Source of the DNA: Halichoerus grypus
Taxonomy: Eukaryota; Chordata; Mammalia; Carnivora; Phocidae
Length of the DNA: 64,000 bases
Assembly: GCF_964656455.1 (NCBI RefSeq)
Contig: NC_135718.1
Coordinates: 130,617,966 to 130,681,965, forward strand
Reading direction: 5' to 3'
Shown piece after piece: positions 46,401 to 58,400 of the stretch (position 1 is its first letter; the number at the start of each line of letters is the position of its first letter). The notes beneath the pieces are model-generated. The model was not told the DNA's origin. It searched no databases and saw only the letters and a list, made by a program, of their open reading frames with translations. A program made the position numbers and the translations under genes.

Positions 46401-49400
46401 TCTTTAAAAAGAACAACAACAACAATTTAGCTCTGATGGAAAAGTAGGGCACTGGGGCAGAGGCGAGATCCACAAAGCCTTGAATCTGCAAATACAACCT
46501 CCAGACGGAACTGATTCTTGAAGACGCTTCAACCTCAGGCATTCTGGATCAAGTTTTGCTTCTTACTATCTCCCGGAAAATCTACAATGACCGCATACCG
46601 CTTTTCATGGAAAATCTGAGGTGTGGAAGGATACAGAACTCAACTGCCAAAGAGGTTTTTTCACCTCAGTGGCCTTTGCAGGGAGAACCAAATGAAAATC
46701 AGCAGCATGTGCCAGCCAACCTTTGCCTGCTCTGGACCCTGCAGGCCGACCACGGCCTTTGCCCCAAGAATCCCACACAAAAGATATGATAGGTTGTCCC
46801 AAAACTCAGACATCTGACGGGGTTATAAGACACCCAGTTTCACCGCCTGTGATGTGCAGCCTCCACAAAGCTCCAAACCACACTGCAGCTAGAGCACCAC
46901 ACAGGGTGCAGCCCTTCTGAGAAAGTCGTGGAAGCAAACCACAGTGCCCCCGCTTTGAGGTTTTTTTAAAGATCCTGCTCCTCAGCACTCTGGTTTAACC
47001 TGGCCACTGCAGTTTTGGAGATGTCCATTCAGGCAAAGGTCAAGGAACAGGGCCAGAGGAGCAAGGAGAAAATGGGAGGAAGGAAGTGTAGTTTACATGG
47101 GGAAGGATGCACTGCACACAGTCACGAGAAGCTGGTGGGATGTTTGCATCATCTACGCAGTTGCTCTGCGTGTGTGTCGTCAGAAAAGGTACCATCGCCC
47201 TGGCCTGTATGCAGAAGTCTCCTCCAGTCCCTGTGGAGGGTGAAGCTGTTAAAACAGCTGCCTCTCGCGCTCGCTTCGGCAGCACATATACTAAAACAGC
47301 TGCCTCTCTCTAAGGCTGATCAACCCAATAAAAATAATGCACAAAGTGAAAGTCCAGTTTACAGCACCTGCTCAGGATACAGGTTCTAGCCTTTACTGAG
47401 GTCAGAACCTCATTTAATCTTGTCAGCAAAGTGAGCAGGAATACACTTCTAATAGGTCCTAGATCCTGGTATGCACTCTTGCTAGGAGCTTTGAAACACT
47501 GACTTCTAATGCTGAAGTATCTATTTCACATACAGTTCAAAATTTCACTGCGAGCTCTTCAATATTTTGAGAATTTCAGGAAATAAAAATGGCTGAGTAA
47601 ACTTCCCGACATTTGATTTTGACTCTCATTTAGACATTTTTGAAGTATAGCTGGGAAACACCACTGCTCTTACACTCTTGAGCTTAAAATCTAACAGCGG
47701 CTCATGGTGTCTCTGACAGAAACCCAAGTGGGGAAGGCCAGAGATACTTACTCACTGCTAGTGACCGCATCAATTATAATTAAAAGTTGAAATCACTGTA
47801 TTAAAGAGAGGAAAATGTGAATTTTCAAAAACTTTTAAATGGTTTATATGCCATACACATACTGTTAAAAAGCGAATGATTAATTACTGGCAGGTTCTGA
47901 AGAAGCTAGGAGACTATGTCCTACAGTGTTTCAATCAATTCAGTATGTCTGGCCACATTTTATTTTAAGTAGGCCTCATGCCCAGGGCGGGGCCCAATGT
48001 AGGGCTTGAGCTCACGAACCTGAGATCAAGACCTGAGCTGAGATCAAGAGTCGGACACTTAACTGACTGAGCCACCTAGGCATCCCTCTGGCCACATTTT
48101 AAATCACCCTGAAGCATTTCAGCTTTTTAAGCCAGAGGAATCTACTGAAATTTAAACCGTGTTTTTCTGTAGTGGCACCAGCTTGTACAAAAAACAGGTT
48201 ATAGAGGGATCATTTTTTTTTTACATATATCAATTACTGACCTGCAATCTTTGTTGGCAATGGCCATGTAACTCTTCTCAGCTATTCTAAAATATATAGA
48301 GAGCCTTAAGTGGACTGAACGTGGAGGTGCGAACTGGTATTCAGTGGAGCACCATAAATACTGCTGTTGAGGAAAACACGTTGGTGGCTCAAGTGTCATG
48401 TGTTGGCTGTGAACACCTAAAATCTAAATCCAGCGCATGTGAGGTGGAATTACTCTAAATGAGTAACTGAGTAGGCTTTAGCTTCCCAACCGAGGAGAAT
48501 TCCCGTTCACACGATTAACTGCAGGTGTACCTCAAACAAGGAACTCAGTTTCACCGTCTAGTCATGTGTCCCATCAGCACACTGGGGGGGGTCACACCCT
48601 GAAGTTGAAAATTTTAAAGCAAGAGGGAAAAAACCTGAATACGACCACTGGTATTTTCCCAGTCCTATGTCTTGAGTCTACTGAGCTAGCCGCAGGAAAT
48701 TCAGACCACTGTATTCACTAAAGTAGTGCTCATATACAGAACATTTTCCAAAAGCCCAAAATGTTTGAATACAAATGGACTCCATTTGATTACTGTTTTC
48801 CAAACAAGAGACCATCTAGCCTACATTCACAAGTACTTGATAGGAAATTCAAATTGTTCTCCGTCCCCCAATAAACTCCCTCCATCATATAAAAGTGGCA
48901 AAACTCAGGAAGTTTCAAAGGTGTAGGTGTTAAGAAGCTACACGGATACTGTAATTGCTGTCTTTTTGGTAATAATCTCCTATATGGAAAAACATTTCAC
49001 CTTCTTCTTTAACATGATGGTATTACTGACAAGTTTTTTGTTATTGCTTCTGACTACGGAGACAGAAAACCACCACCTCTGGGATTTGAATAGTTTAAAG
49101 AAAGACAAAACACTACAGTCAGGTTGTATAAAGCAAACTTCTATTTCTGGTAATCTGTCTGGCTCTTTCATTTGAGGCAAAACAAAACAAAAAAATCTAG
49201 AAGCAAATACAGGCAAAGAAATGAATTAAACCAGGGGTTCTTACCCTTTTGGGGGGCCATGGATTCCTACAGGAATCTGATGAAAGCTATCGGCATATCT
49301 TCCCCACAAAAATATTCACATAGTATTTTGTATATAATATCAGGGGAATATAGATCCCCTGAGATCTACTGATGGACCCAAGGTTAAGAGCCACTGAATT

Positions 49401-52400
49401 AAGCCAAATCTGGTTTAGCCTACCCTTGGTGGCAGCCTAACACTGCGAAAATCCACCAGCGGGGAAAGGAGGGAAGGAAGGAAAGGGTGCTGCAGTTAAA
49501 CGGAGTCAGGGGCTGTACAAAGCAAGGCCGCGAAGCAAGCCAGACAGCGCTCCCAGTGTGTCCTTACCTGCCAATGGCTGGCTGAGCTCCGCCTGCACTT
49601 TACCCTTCGCTGATCCTTCCAGAGGTAAACCTCTGTCCCCTTTGTAGAGTTTCGGTTTAAATGGAGAATCTTTCTCTTTACCTTTTGATCCTTTAGGCCG
49701 GCCTGCTTGCTTCTTCTTGGATTTGCCATCCCCCTTCACACCCAGTAGTGGATGGACTTCTGTAAAAGGACAGAGAGGCACAGGAAGGGATCCACACGCC
49801 GCCCATCCCAGCGCCCCAACCAGGCACAGGCCACACACCGTGACTACCCGGGAGCAAAGAGTGCCGCCCTCATGTCCCAGACCCCTTAATACCAGGAGAG
49901 AAGTGTGCATTTACTAATTATAAAACTATAAAAGAGTGGCTATTGCAGGAGAAATCGCTGCTTGGCCACGGGCATGCAAGGCCTCCACGGCTCATACAAC
50001 AGCTCCAAACCAAAAAGGCAGCTGAGACACAGTGACAACGGAGCACACTGAGCCATACCAGGAACGCACACAAGCACACTGGCAGGGGAGGAGAGAAAGG
50101 GAGTGGGGCCTTGGATCCAGGCCACCCGGGGCGACAGTCCTGACTCCTCCACTCCCCGAGACCTTGGGCAAGCCGCCTGACCTCTCCAAGCCTAAATTTT
50201 CTCCTTTGTAAAGCAGAGAGAGTAAAACAACTTGCGGAGTTGATGTAAAACTCAGCAATGACACAGAAACACAACAACAGTGCCTGAAGCAAGCAGGCGC
50301 ACCATCAGCAGCATCAGGGGACACAGAGCTGCATCATGAACCGACTGCGGTCAGCTAAAAGAGGGGGATGGTCAACAGTAAACACACACATACACCCCCC
50401 AACCTATCCCAAGAGGTGAGAATAAAGGCTGCCCAGTCAGACTGCAAAAGCAGGGAGGAAGAATGAAAAGATTATCCAGGTCTCACCAGTACTTTACCAC
50501 CTAGTAAAACCACTCTACAGGAAAAAAAGAAGAATGGTATAATGAAACAAACTCTGAGCCAGAGGTCAGAAGACGGCACGTTGTCATTTAGGCAAGTACT
50601 AGAAGGCACAACTTCTCCACTTTAGAAGGGAAGTGAAAGCAGATGAAATCGTTACAAAGTCATAAGGAGTTATTAAAAAAAAAAAAGACTCATGGGAAAT
50701 TTCCTCTGAGGTAAAATCACTCAAATGGGAAGTTACCAGACTGTGTCGGAGAGTAAGAAGTGATGTCTATCGGTAACAGGGAGAAGACGCAGCCCTTACC
50801 ATCATTAGGTACTCCTTGAAGTTCTATATTGGTTGTTTTGGGTTTCTTCTTCGGTGGCTGGGACCCATCCGCTGAAGACTGCCTCTTCTTCTCTGAACTA
50901 GCCCCTTCATCCATCAGGGAGGTTTGGACAGCATCCGGTGGGGGGCCATAAGGATTTTCTTCCGGATCTTCTACCTCAGGGGCAATGGGTAAATATAATA
51001 GAGCCTTTGAATCTTCCAGCTCTTCATCACTATTTGGAACAGGATCAGGCAAGGGATTGGAAAAAAGAGGAGACAGTTGCTTAAACCATGAACCCTTCCT
51101 CTAGGGCAGAATCACCTACATTAACCATAAGCAACAGGTATGGATCTAGAACTTTAAGAAAGCCAAGATGATTAAGAGAAAATCAGACAATATGAATAAC
51201 AAAATCAGTAGTAAAAACAAATGGTATAAATGAATTATCTCAGTTTTCCTTAAGATTTTCTATCAGGGGAAAAGGGAAGGGATTTCTTGTACACCAAAGG
51301 ACTTATTACTTTGAACTAACACACGCAGGGCAGCCGGGGGAGGTGAGCGTACACCAGAGCCTGAGGAGGAGGGGGAGGAGCGCCCCGCGGCCTCGCCTGC
51401 AGAGGTGGCTCACCTGCTACAGAAGGCAGCAATTGGGTCCACGCTGGTGACATCCACTTCCTCATCCTCGGCAGCATCAGCCCCTGCAGGAGAGAAATGG
51501 CACAGGTGTAAGAAGAAGGAAAAACACAGCTTTTTACTTGCAGCCTAATGATTTCCATAAACTAAAATTCAGCAGAAACAAAGGAGGACAGCCAAACAGT
51601 TCGTTTTACTCAATAATTCAACAAGTAGGTGCTGAATCTCCACCCTATGCTGGGCACTGGGGATACAGTGATGACCAAGAAAGCCGCACACAGTTCTTCA
51701 GTAAAAACTTCACAGCCTAACCAGGGAGACAGGTATCAACAGATAATTTCCATTCAAAAAAAATTTTTTTAATTTATTTGAGAGCGAGAGAGAGAGAGAG
51801 CATGAAAGGGGGGAGGGTCCGAGGGAGAAGCAGACTACCCGCTGAGCAGGGAGCCCGATGCGGGACTCGATCCCAGGACTCCGGGATCAGGACCTCAGCT
51901 GAAGGCAGTCGCTCAACCAATTGAGCCACCCAGGTGCCCGATAATTTCCATTCAATTCAGTAAGTGTGATATGCTACGAATATGAGAAGGAGGAACAAGT
52001 TATCTGAGTTTGGAAAGGCTTCACACAACATAATCCAGCAACATCAATACAATACAGAACAGGCCGCCTCCCTGGTGATCCTCCTAAAACACGGGGGCAT
52101 ATATGTGATCTAATATCACACAAGTGAGGATCAGCACTTCCAAGCTGGAAGAACCAACCTCAGTCCCAATTCCCTGATTCCTGGCACCATCAAGTGGTCC
52201 AGCAGGCGATGACCTGTGTCATTAATTCCTTAGTGAGTAATTAACTTACAACCGGGTATACTAATAAGCATTCATACACACGAACCCCCATTAGATATAA
52301 AACCCTGTGTTAGACAACCATGGGGATTAAAAAATCAAATCTTTATTCTAAAGGAGCTTCCTATCTAGTTCAGAAAACAAGATAAGAATAACAATGAGGG

Positions 52401-55400
52401 GCGCCTGGCTGGGTCAGTCGGTAGAGTAGGCAACTCTTGATCTTGGGGCTGTGAGTTCAAGCCCCATGTTAGGCAAAAAATTTACTTAAAAAGCAAACAA
52501 ACAATGAGCACTATCACAATCCTAATCAAAAATAACATCTGAATGCTTACCTTGGCCTAGGTGCTACACTGGGTCCCTTACATGAATTACTCCCCACAAC
52601 CCTAAAAGGCAGGTTCTATTATTACCACTATTTTACAGATGAGGAAATTCAGGTTTAAAGAATAATAAGGGGCGCCTGGGTGGCTCAGTCGTTATGCGTC
52701 TGCCTTCAGCTCAGGTCACGATTCCAGAGTCCTGGGATCGAGCCCCGCATCAGGCTCTCTGCTCGGCAAGAAGCCTGCTTCTCCCTCTCCCACTCCCCCT
52801 GCTTGTGTGCCCTCTCTCGCTGTGTCTCTTCTCTGTCAAATAAATAAATAAAATCTTTTAAAAAAATAAAAAATAAAAAAATAAAGAGTAATAAGCATTT
52901 TACCCCAGGCAGTTGGACTCCAGAGCTCATGCTGTTTACCTTTATCTTCCTGCCATGGGGGTGACAATACCTAATACAGACTGAGCACCCAGCATGTGCA
53001 GGTGATCAGGTGATCATCAACAATTCATCAGGAAACACAGTGACATAATAAGAGAGCTGTTAAACCCTAGTAAAAATGCTCAGAGGCCCTCAGTTGGTGC
53101 GCTCCACACAGAGACTCTCAGAACACCGTCAAAACTGTGTAAGCGTAAAGAAAAAGAGACTGCAGTCGAGAAATATTACCTGTCTGCTCAGGCTCACTCT
53201 TATCTTCATCTTCAATATCAAACTCTGATTCCCTTTCCTCATATTCTACATTTTCATCCAACTCCTTGAAGTCTGGGGCAAATGCACTCCAATTTTCCTA
53301 TGCCGCAAACAAAATACACTACTTAACCGTATGAGAAAGCAATGGTCTGTAAGCTCGACATTACTGATAGAAATGAAAGATCGGAGCACATACAAGACTT
53401 AGAACTCTGAGAACAAATCTGGCAGATAACAAAAATAAGGTACCTATAGGTTTTACTGTCTTAAGGTATTTAGATCTTAAACGTTCCAAGTTATTAAACT
53501 ACAGTTCTCTCATGAGAACTGCCATCTTTAATCTTTTAAAGATATAATTATCAGGTAAAACACTGCATTTTCTTAGGAGTACACGGATTACAAACATGAT
53601 TAAAGTTGTTCAAAATAAAACCAAGATATAAAACAGAAACTAACTGAGCTGAAAATAAGGAAAGCAAAAGAAAACTCTCAGGTAACAGAAAAATATAACA
53701 GAAAGTACACCAGACTTTCTCCCTGAAGACAGAGGTAGTAAATCAGCTTTGGACCCAGACCTTCCCATCAAAATAAAGCAAAACTGAATCAATTTTAATT
53801 AGGTTACAAGAATCACATGCAAAAGAAATTAAATAGGTCATTTTTTGCTTACTACCTGTAAGGTTCTCTGATATAAAGAAAGGATATCTAGCTTCAAAGC
53901 AATTAAACCAGAAAAAATACTTACTACTTGATTTTGTGCCCAGATAGATACCACTCCACTTGAAATGGATGCTATGATGGGTCGAACAGGGTGCCACTAA
54001 ATTTAAGGAAGGAAAGAAAAATCAGCTCTAAGAATGGATCCAAGATTATCTGTTTCACATCAGTAACAAGAGCAACCTCTCATTCTACTCACAGCTACAT
54101 CCAAGAGGAGTTCTCCTCTCGTCCCATGGAGAATCTTCACCAGGTTGCCAATGCTTTTCTCCCAGATGTACAAGGCATGCTGCCGGGCTGAACCAGCCAC
54201 TATGTATTCTCCATCCCCAGAGAAACAACATTTCTTCCACGGGGTCCTGAAGGACAAAGAAAGTACCCAAGGAGAACCAGAACCTGAGCTCAGGTCATGT
54301 ATTGCCCCATATTCTTCTAGGTGGTGATACACACCTATTTACCAAGTCCTGTAACTTCTGCATGGGTTCAGGCTCTCCATCTCTTCCACAAGTTAAGATT
54401 TCTCTACCATCATAAACTCGGATTATCCGATCTGCTGTGTTAATTAAAAAGCAACTAGAGAAAGGATAAAAATATCAACACAAGAGGTCAGAAATCTGTT
54501 TCTGTTAACATTTTCTATTAATATCTGTTACTCAGAACAGTACCATAGAACTACTACTCCACATAAGCTAGAACACTTATGTACTTACTTGTCACCTTTC
54601 AAAGCAAAATAGAATTTGAAGTGAAGATATGTTGTATACTTTGTGTATCCCTGAACCCTATATGCACAAACTGATCTTCAGTATTTATTTTTAATCTTTA
54701 GTATTTGATTGAAATCCATGACCTCTAAACTGAAACCAGCTTGCTGAATTCACAAACTTATACTTAGACGTACAATGCATACTTCATTTCTCTGGCCTAT
54801 CTTATACATAACATATTCTTCCTAATGAGTTAATAAACTATGTCATTTTAAAATGTTCTTTTACTGTAATGACATTGGAAATCTGTCTAAAATGTAAGTT
54901 ATTTCACTACCTTCCTACAGATTTCACTAAGCTTTCTTGAATTCTAAAGAATTTTGAACATGAATGTCCTCTAAGTACACATGCATGCTCCTATACAAGA
55001 CAGAAGGACTGTCACCTCTCATCCTGACACCAACAATCTAATTCTTCTTGTTTCTGTTGACATATCTACTTCTAGTTGGGTAACCACACTTATCAGAAAA
55101 ACATCTGAAAGTAAAAGGATAAATAGTTTTATGTAAATAGAGTGTATGTCCAATTACTATGTGAGTTCTGTGACATGACTTTGGATTATAAAAACAGGTG
55201 ATCTTTACCCAGAGCGTACTATGTGGCAGGCATTTTAGTTCTAAGCATATACCACCCCGATATCTTTTCTGCCTGATCATCTCCAGAAAAAAGAGGATGT
55301 GATTACTGGTTCAATGCAATAAATTTTATGAACGTAAGAACCAGATACTGACAGTTTCTAGTTATTTTTTAAGTAAACTTTCTTAAAGATTTAATATACA

Positions 55401-58400
55401 CAAAAACTGTGAATCTCAATGTATTTTTGCATTCTACTCACTTTTAAAACTGTCCCTAAAAAGACAAGGTCTCACCTCCCCTTCCGGGCAAACTCTATGG
55501 ACTTAATAGCTGTGGTATTGCTTGTTCCAGTTGTTACTCTGAAGGAAGCAACAAGATCCTGAGAATCTGTTTTTAGGACCAAAATCTAAAGTTCAAAGGA
55601 AAAAAAAAAAAAAAAACCATTAAGTATTCTGATAACCTACAGTAATTAGAACTGGCTTCCATTTCTAAAACTGGGCAAAGACTAGGTAAAAATATAAACA
55701 TCTCGGGGCGCCTGGGTGGCTCAGTCTGTTGAGCATCTGCCTTCGGCTTAGGTCATGATCCCAGAGTCCTGGGATTGAGTCCCGCATCGGGCTCCCTGCT
55801 CCGAGCGGGCTCCCTGCTCCATGGGGAGCCTGCTTCTCCCTCTCCCTCTGCCCCTCCACCCGCTTGTGCTCGCTCTCTTTCTCTCAGATAGATAGATAGA
55901 TAGATAGATAAATAAAATCTTTAAAAAATATATAACGTCTCATGTATTCAACCTGATTGACTGATACTGCCTTTTAATTCTTCAAATAAAGAACCATGTC
56001 TTAATCTATTCTCAAAATACAATGTTTAGTGTTATTCACAATAGTCAAAAGGTGGAAGCAACCCAAGGATACGTCAACAGATGAAGGGATAAACACAAGG
56101 GGGAATGTACTCCAGTGGGACAGTACTCAGCCAGGAAAAGGAGGGAAATTCGGGCACATGCTGGGCATGAAGGAATCTTCAGGACATCAGGCTGAGTGAA
56201 ATAAGCCAGTCACAAGAAGACAAATGCCATATGAGTCCACTTACATGAGGTACCTAGGGTAGCCAAATTCACAGATATAGAAAGTAGAGTGATGGTTGCC
56301 AGGGGCCGGGGAGGGAACAAGGACTAGGAGGTTCCTGCTTAACAAGTACAGAGTTTCAGTTTTATAAGATGAAAAAAGCTTTGGAGATACATGGTGGTGA
56401 TGGGTACACAATAATGTGAATGTACTTAATAGCACAAAACTGTACACTTAAGAATGGTTAAGATGGTAAATGTTATATTTTATGTTATGTGTATTTTACC
56501 ACCATTTCCAAAAATGGCCACTTTCTAAGGTAGCCATGAAATTATACTAGCCTATACACCCCAATCACCAAAAAAAAAAATCAAGTTGCCTAATGGAACT
56601 ACAAACTCTAACCTTTATTAAAGAGGCGCTGGGTAGCTCAGTCAGTTGAGCATCAGACTCTTGGTTTCGGCTCAGTTTGTGATCTCAGGGTCACGAGATC
56701 AAGTGGCAGGGAATCTGCTTCTCTCCCCCCCCAACTCCCTCTGCCCCTCCCCTCCACTCGCACACATGCATGCGCGCACTCTCTCTCTCTAAAATAAATA
56801 AATCTTTAAAAAAAAAAAAAAAAAGTAAAACAGGACCTTAAAAGCCCAGCTAACTTCTTACTCCACAAAACTGCAGGTTAAGTGGGCTTAAATTATATAA
56901 TATTTACAGAACTAGGTATTAAGACATTTTTATCAAATGTATTCCATTTTATACTATGACTTTTAAACTTTATAAATGAGGGGCGCCTGGGTGGCTCAGG
57001 TGTTAAGCATCTGCCTTCGGCTCAGGTCATGATCCCGGGGTCCTGGGATCAAGCCCCACATCCGGCTCCCGGCTCCCTGCTCCGTGGGAAGCCTGCTTCT
57101 CCCTCCCCCACTCCCCCTGCTTGTGTTCCCTCTGTCGCTGTGTCTCTCTGTCAAATAAATAAATAAAATCTTTAAAAAAAAAAAAGAAATATCATGAAGG
57201 CATGACAGAAAAATAGGCCACATTTGCCACAGGCACGAGACATGCTTAGTCCAGGGATAAAAGATATTTCAAAGGAAGCAGAACAAGTAAACATGAAATA
57301 AGCCAATGCACAGGATGACTGATGCTTATTTCACTAGCTTCCAGGCTTACCTTGCCTTTTGCATTTCCTGTATAGATATATTCCCCTCGCCTATCAAAAG
57401 ATGCAACCACGTTCAAATCGGAGTCATCGTCTACCGGCAGAACAACATGCTTGGAATCTGAAAGGGTCAACATGACAGGAGCAGATTTCATGGGACACAC
57501 GAGAACCTTGTTCCTGTTTAAAAATATGAACAGTACATTGGCTGTTGCTTTGGTATCAGAAGGCTGATCTCCTGCCCTCTTCCCTGATTCCTGTCACTAC
57601 CTCCATCAGCTCTCCCAGCTCAAGCAAATTTAAAATAGTGAAAAAGCCTGAAGTCTAAATGTCTAACAATAGGGAAACAACTGAATATAAGCTATGGGAT
57701 CCTGGTTTGACAAAATAAAATGTAGTCATTAAAAATAAATACGAAGAAGTAGCAAACTAGTAGAAGAAATATGTATGCAATAAAAAGGCAAAATGCTAAC
57801 TAAAACTATGTAAAAATACGGAATTTAATACACATCTCATATGCATATAACTTGCTTTGTGGGCTATAAAGCACTAGATAACAAGCATTACACTTAAAGA
57901 ACTTGACTAATAAAGAACCAAGAGAAATGAAGACAGTTATGTCTGGGTAATGGAATGGTGGGTAACTCTTTCTTAAATGTAGTTTTAAATGTAGTTTCAT
58001 TTTTTTTTAAATGTGGTTTTAATACTCGAACTACTTCCCTCTAAAGAAATTCAAATAACCGGCGGGGCGGGGGGGGAAGGTGTTGGTGTGGAAAGCTCCA
58101 GGTCAAGGACCAGTTGTTATTCTTCTTCCTACCTCTGCCCACTTCCAAAGTCTGAATACTGCCCAGTTTTTAATTATATGATACAATAACACTCTCCTTA
58201 AAATCTGTTCAGTAGAGACAACCTAGACAGAAACATTATTTTATGTAGAAGATTTGAAGAGATGTGTGCTTTTGCCTCCCACAACCTTAAACTGCAATTG
58301 TCATGAGCCTGGAGCTAGTCCACAGAGAATGAGACCCTGCCCCAGGAAAGAACAGCACAGATTAAACATACTGATCTCGTGGATGGTACTGGACTTTTAG

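Noticed and set aside
47267..47296. Functional U6 snRNA gene
   Set aside because: Only about 30 of roughly 107 nt are present; flanked by a target duplication and with no sign of a U6 promoter.
50717..51052. 111-codon frame starting MPDPVPNS as a separate gene
   Set aside because: It is the RBBP5 exon 50800-51029 read on into intron at both ends.
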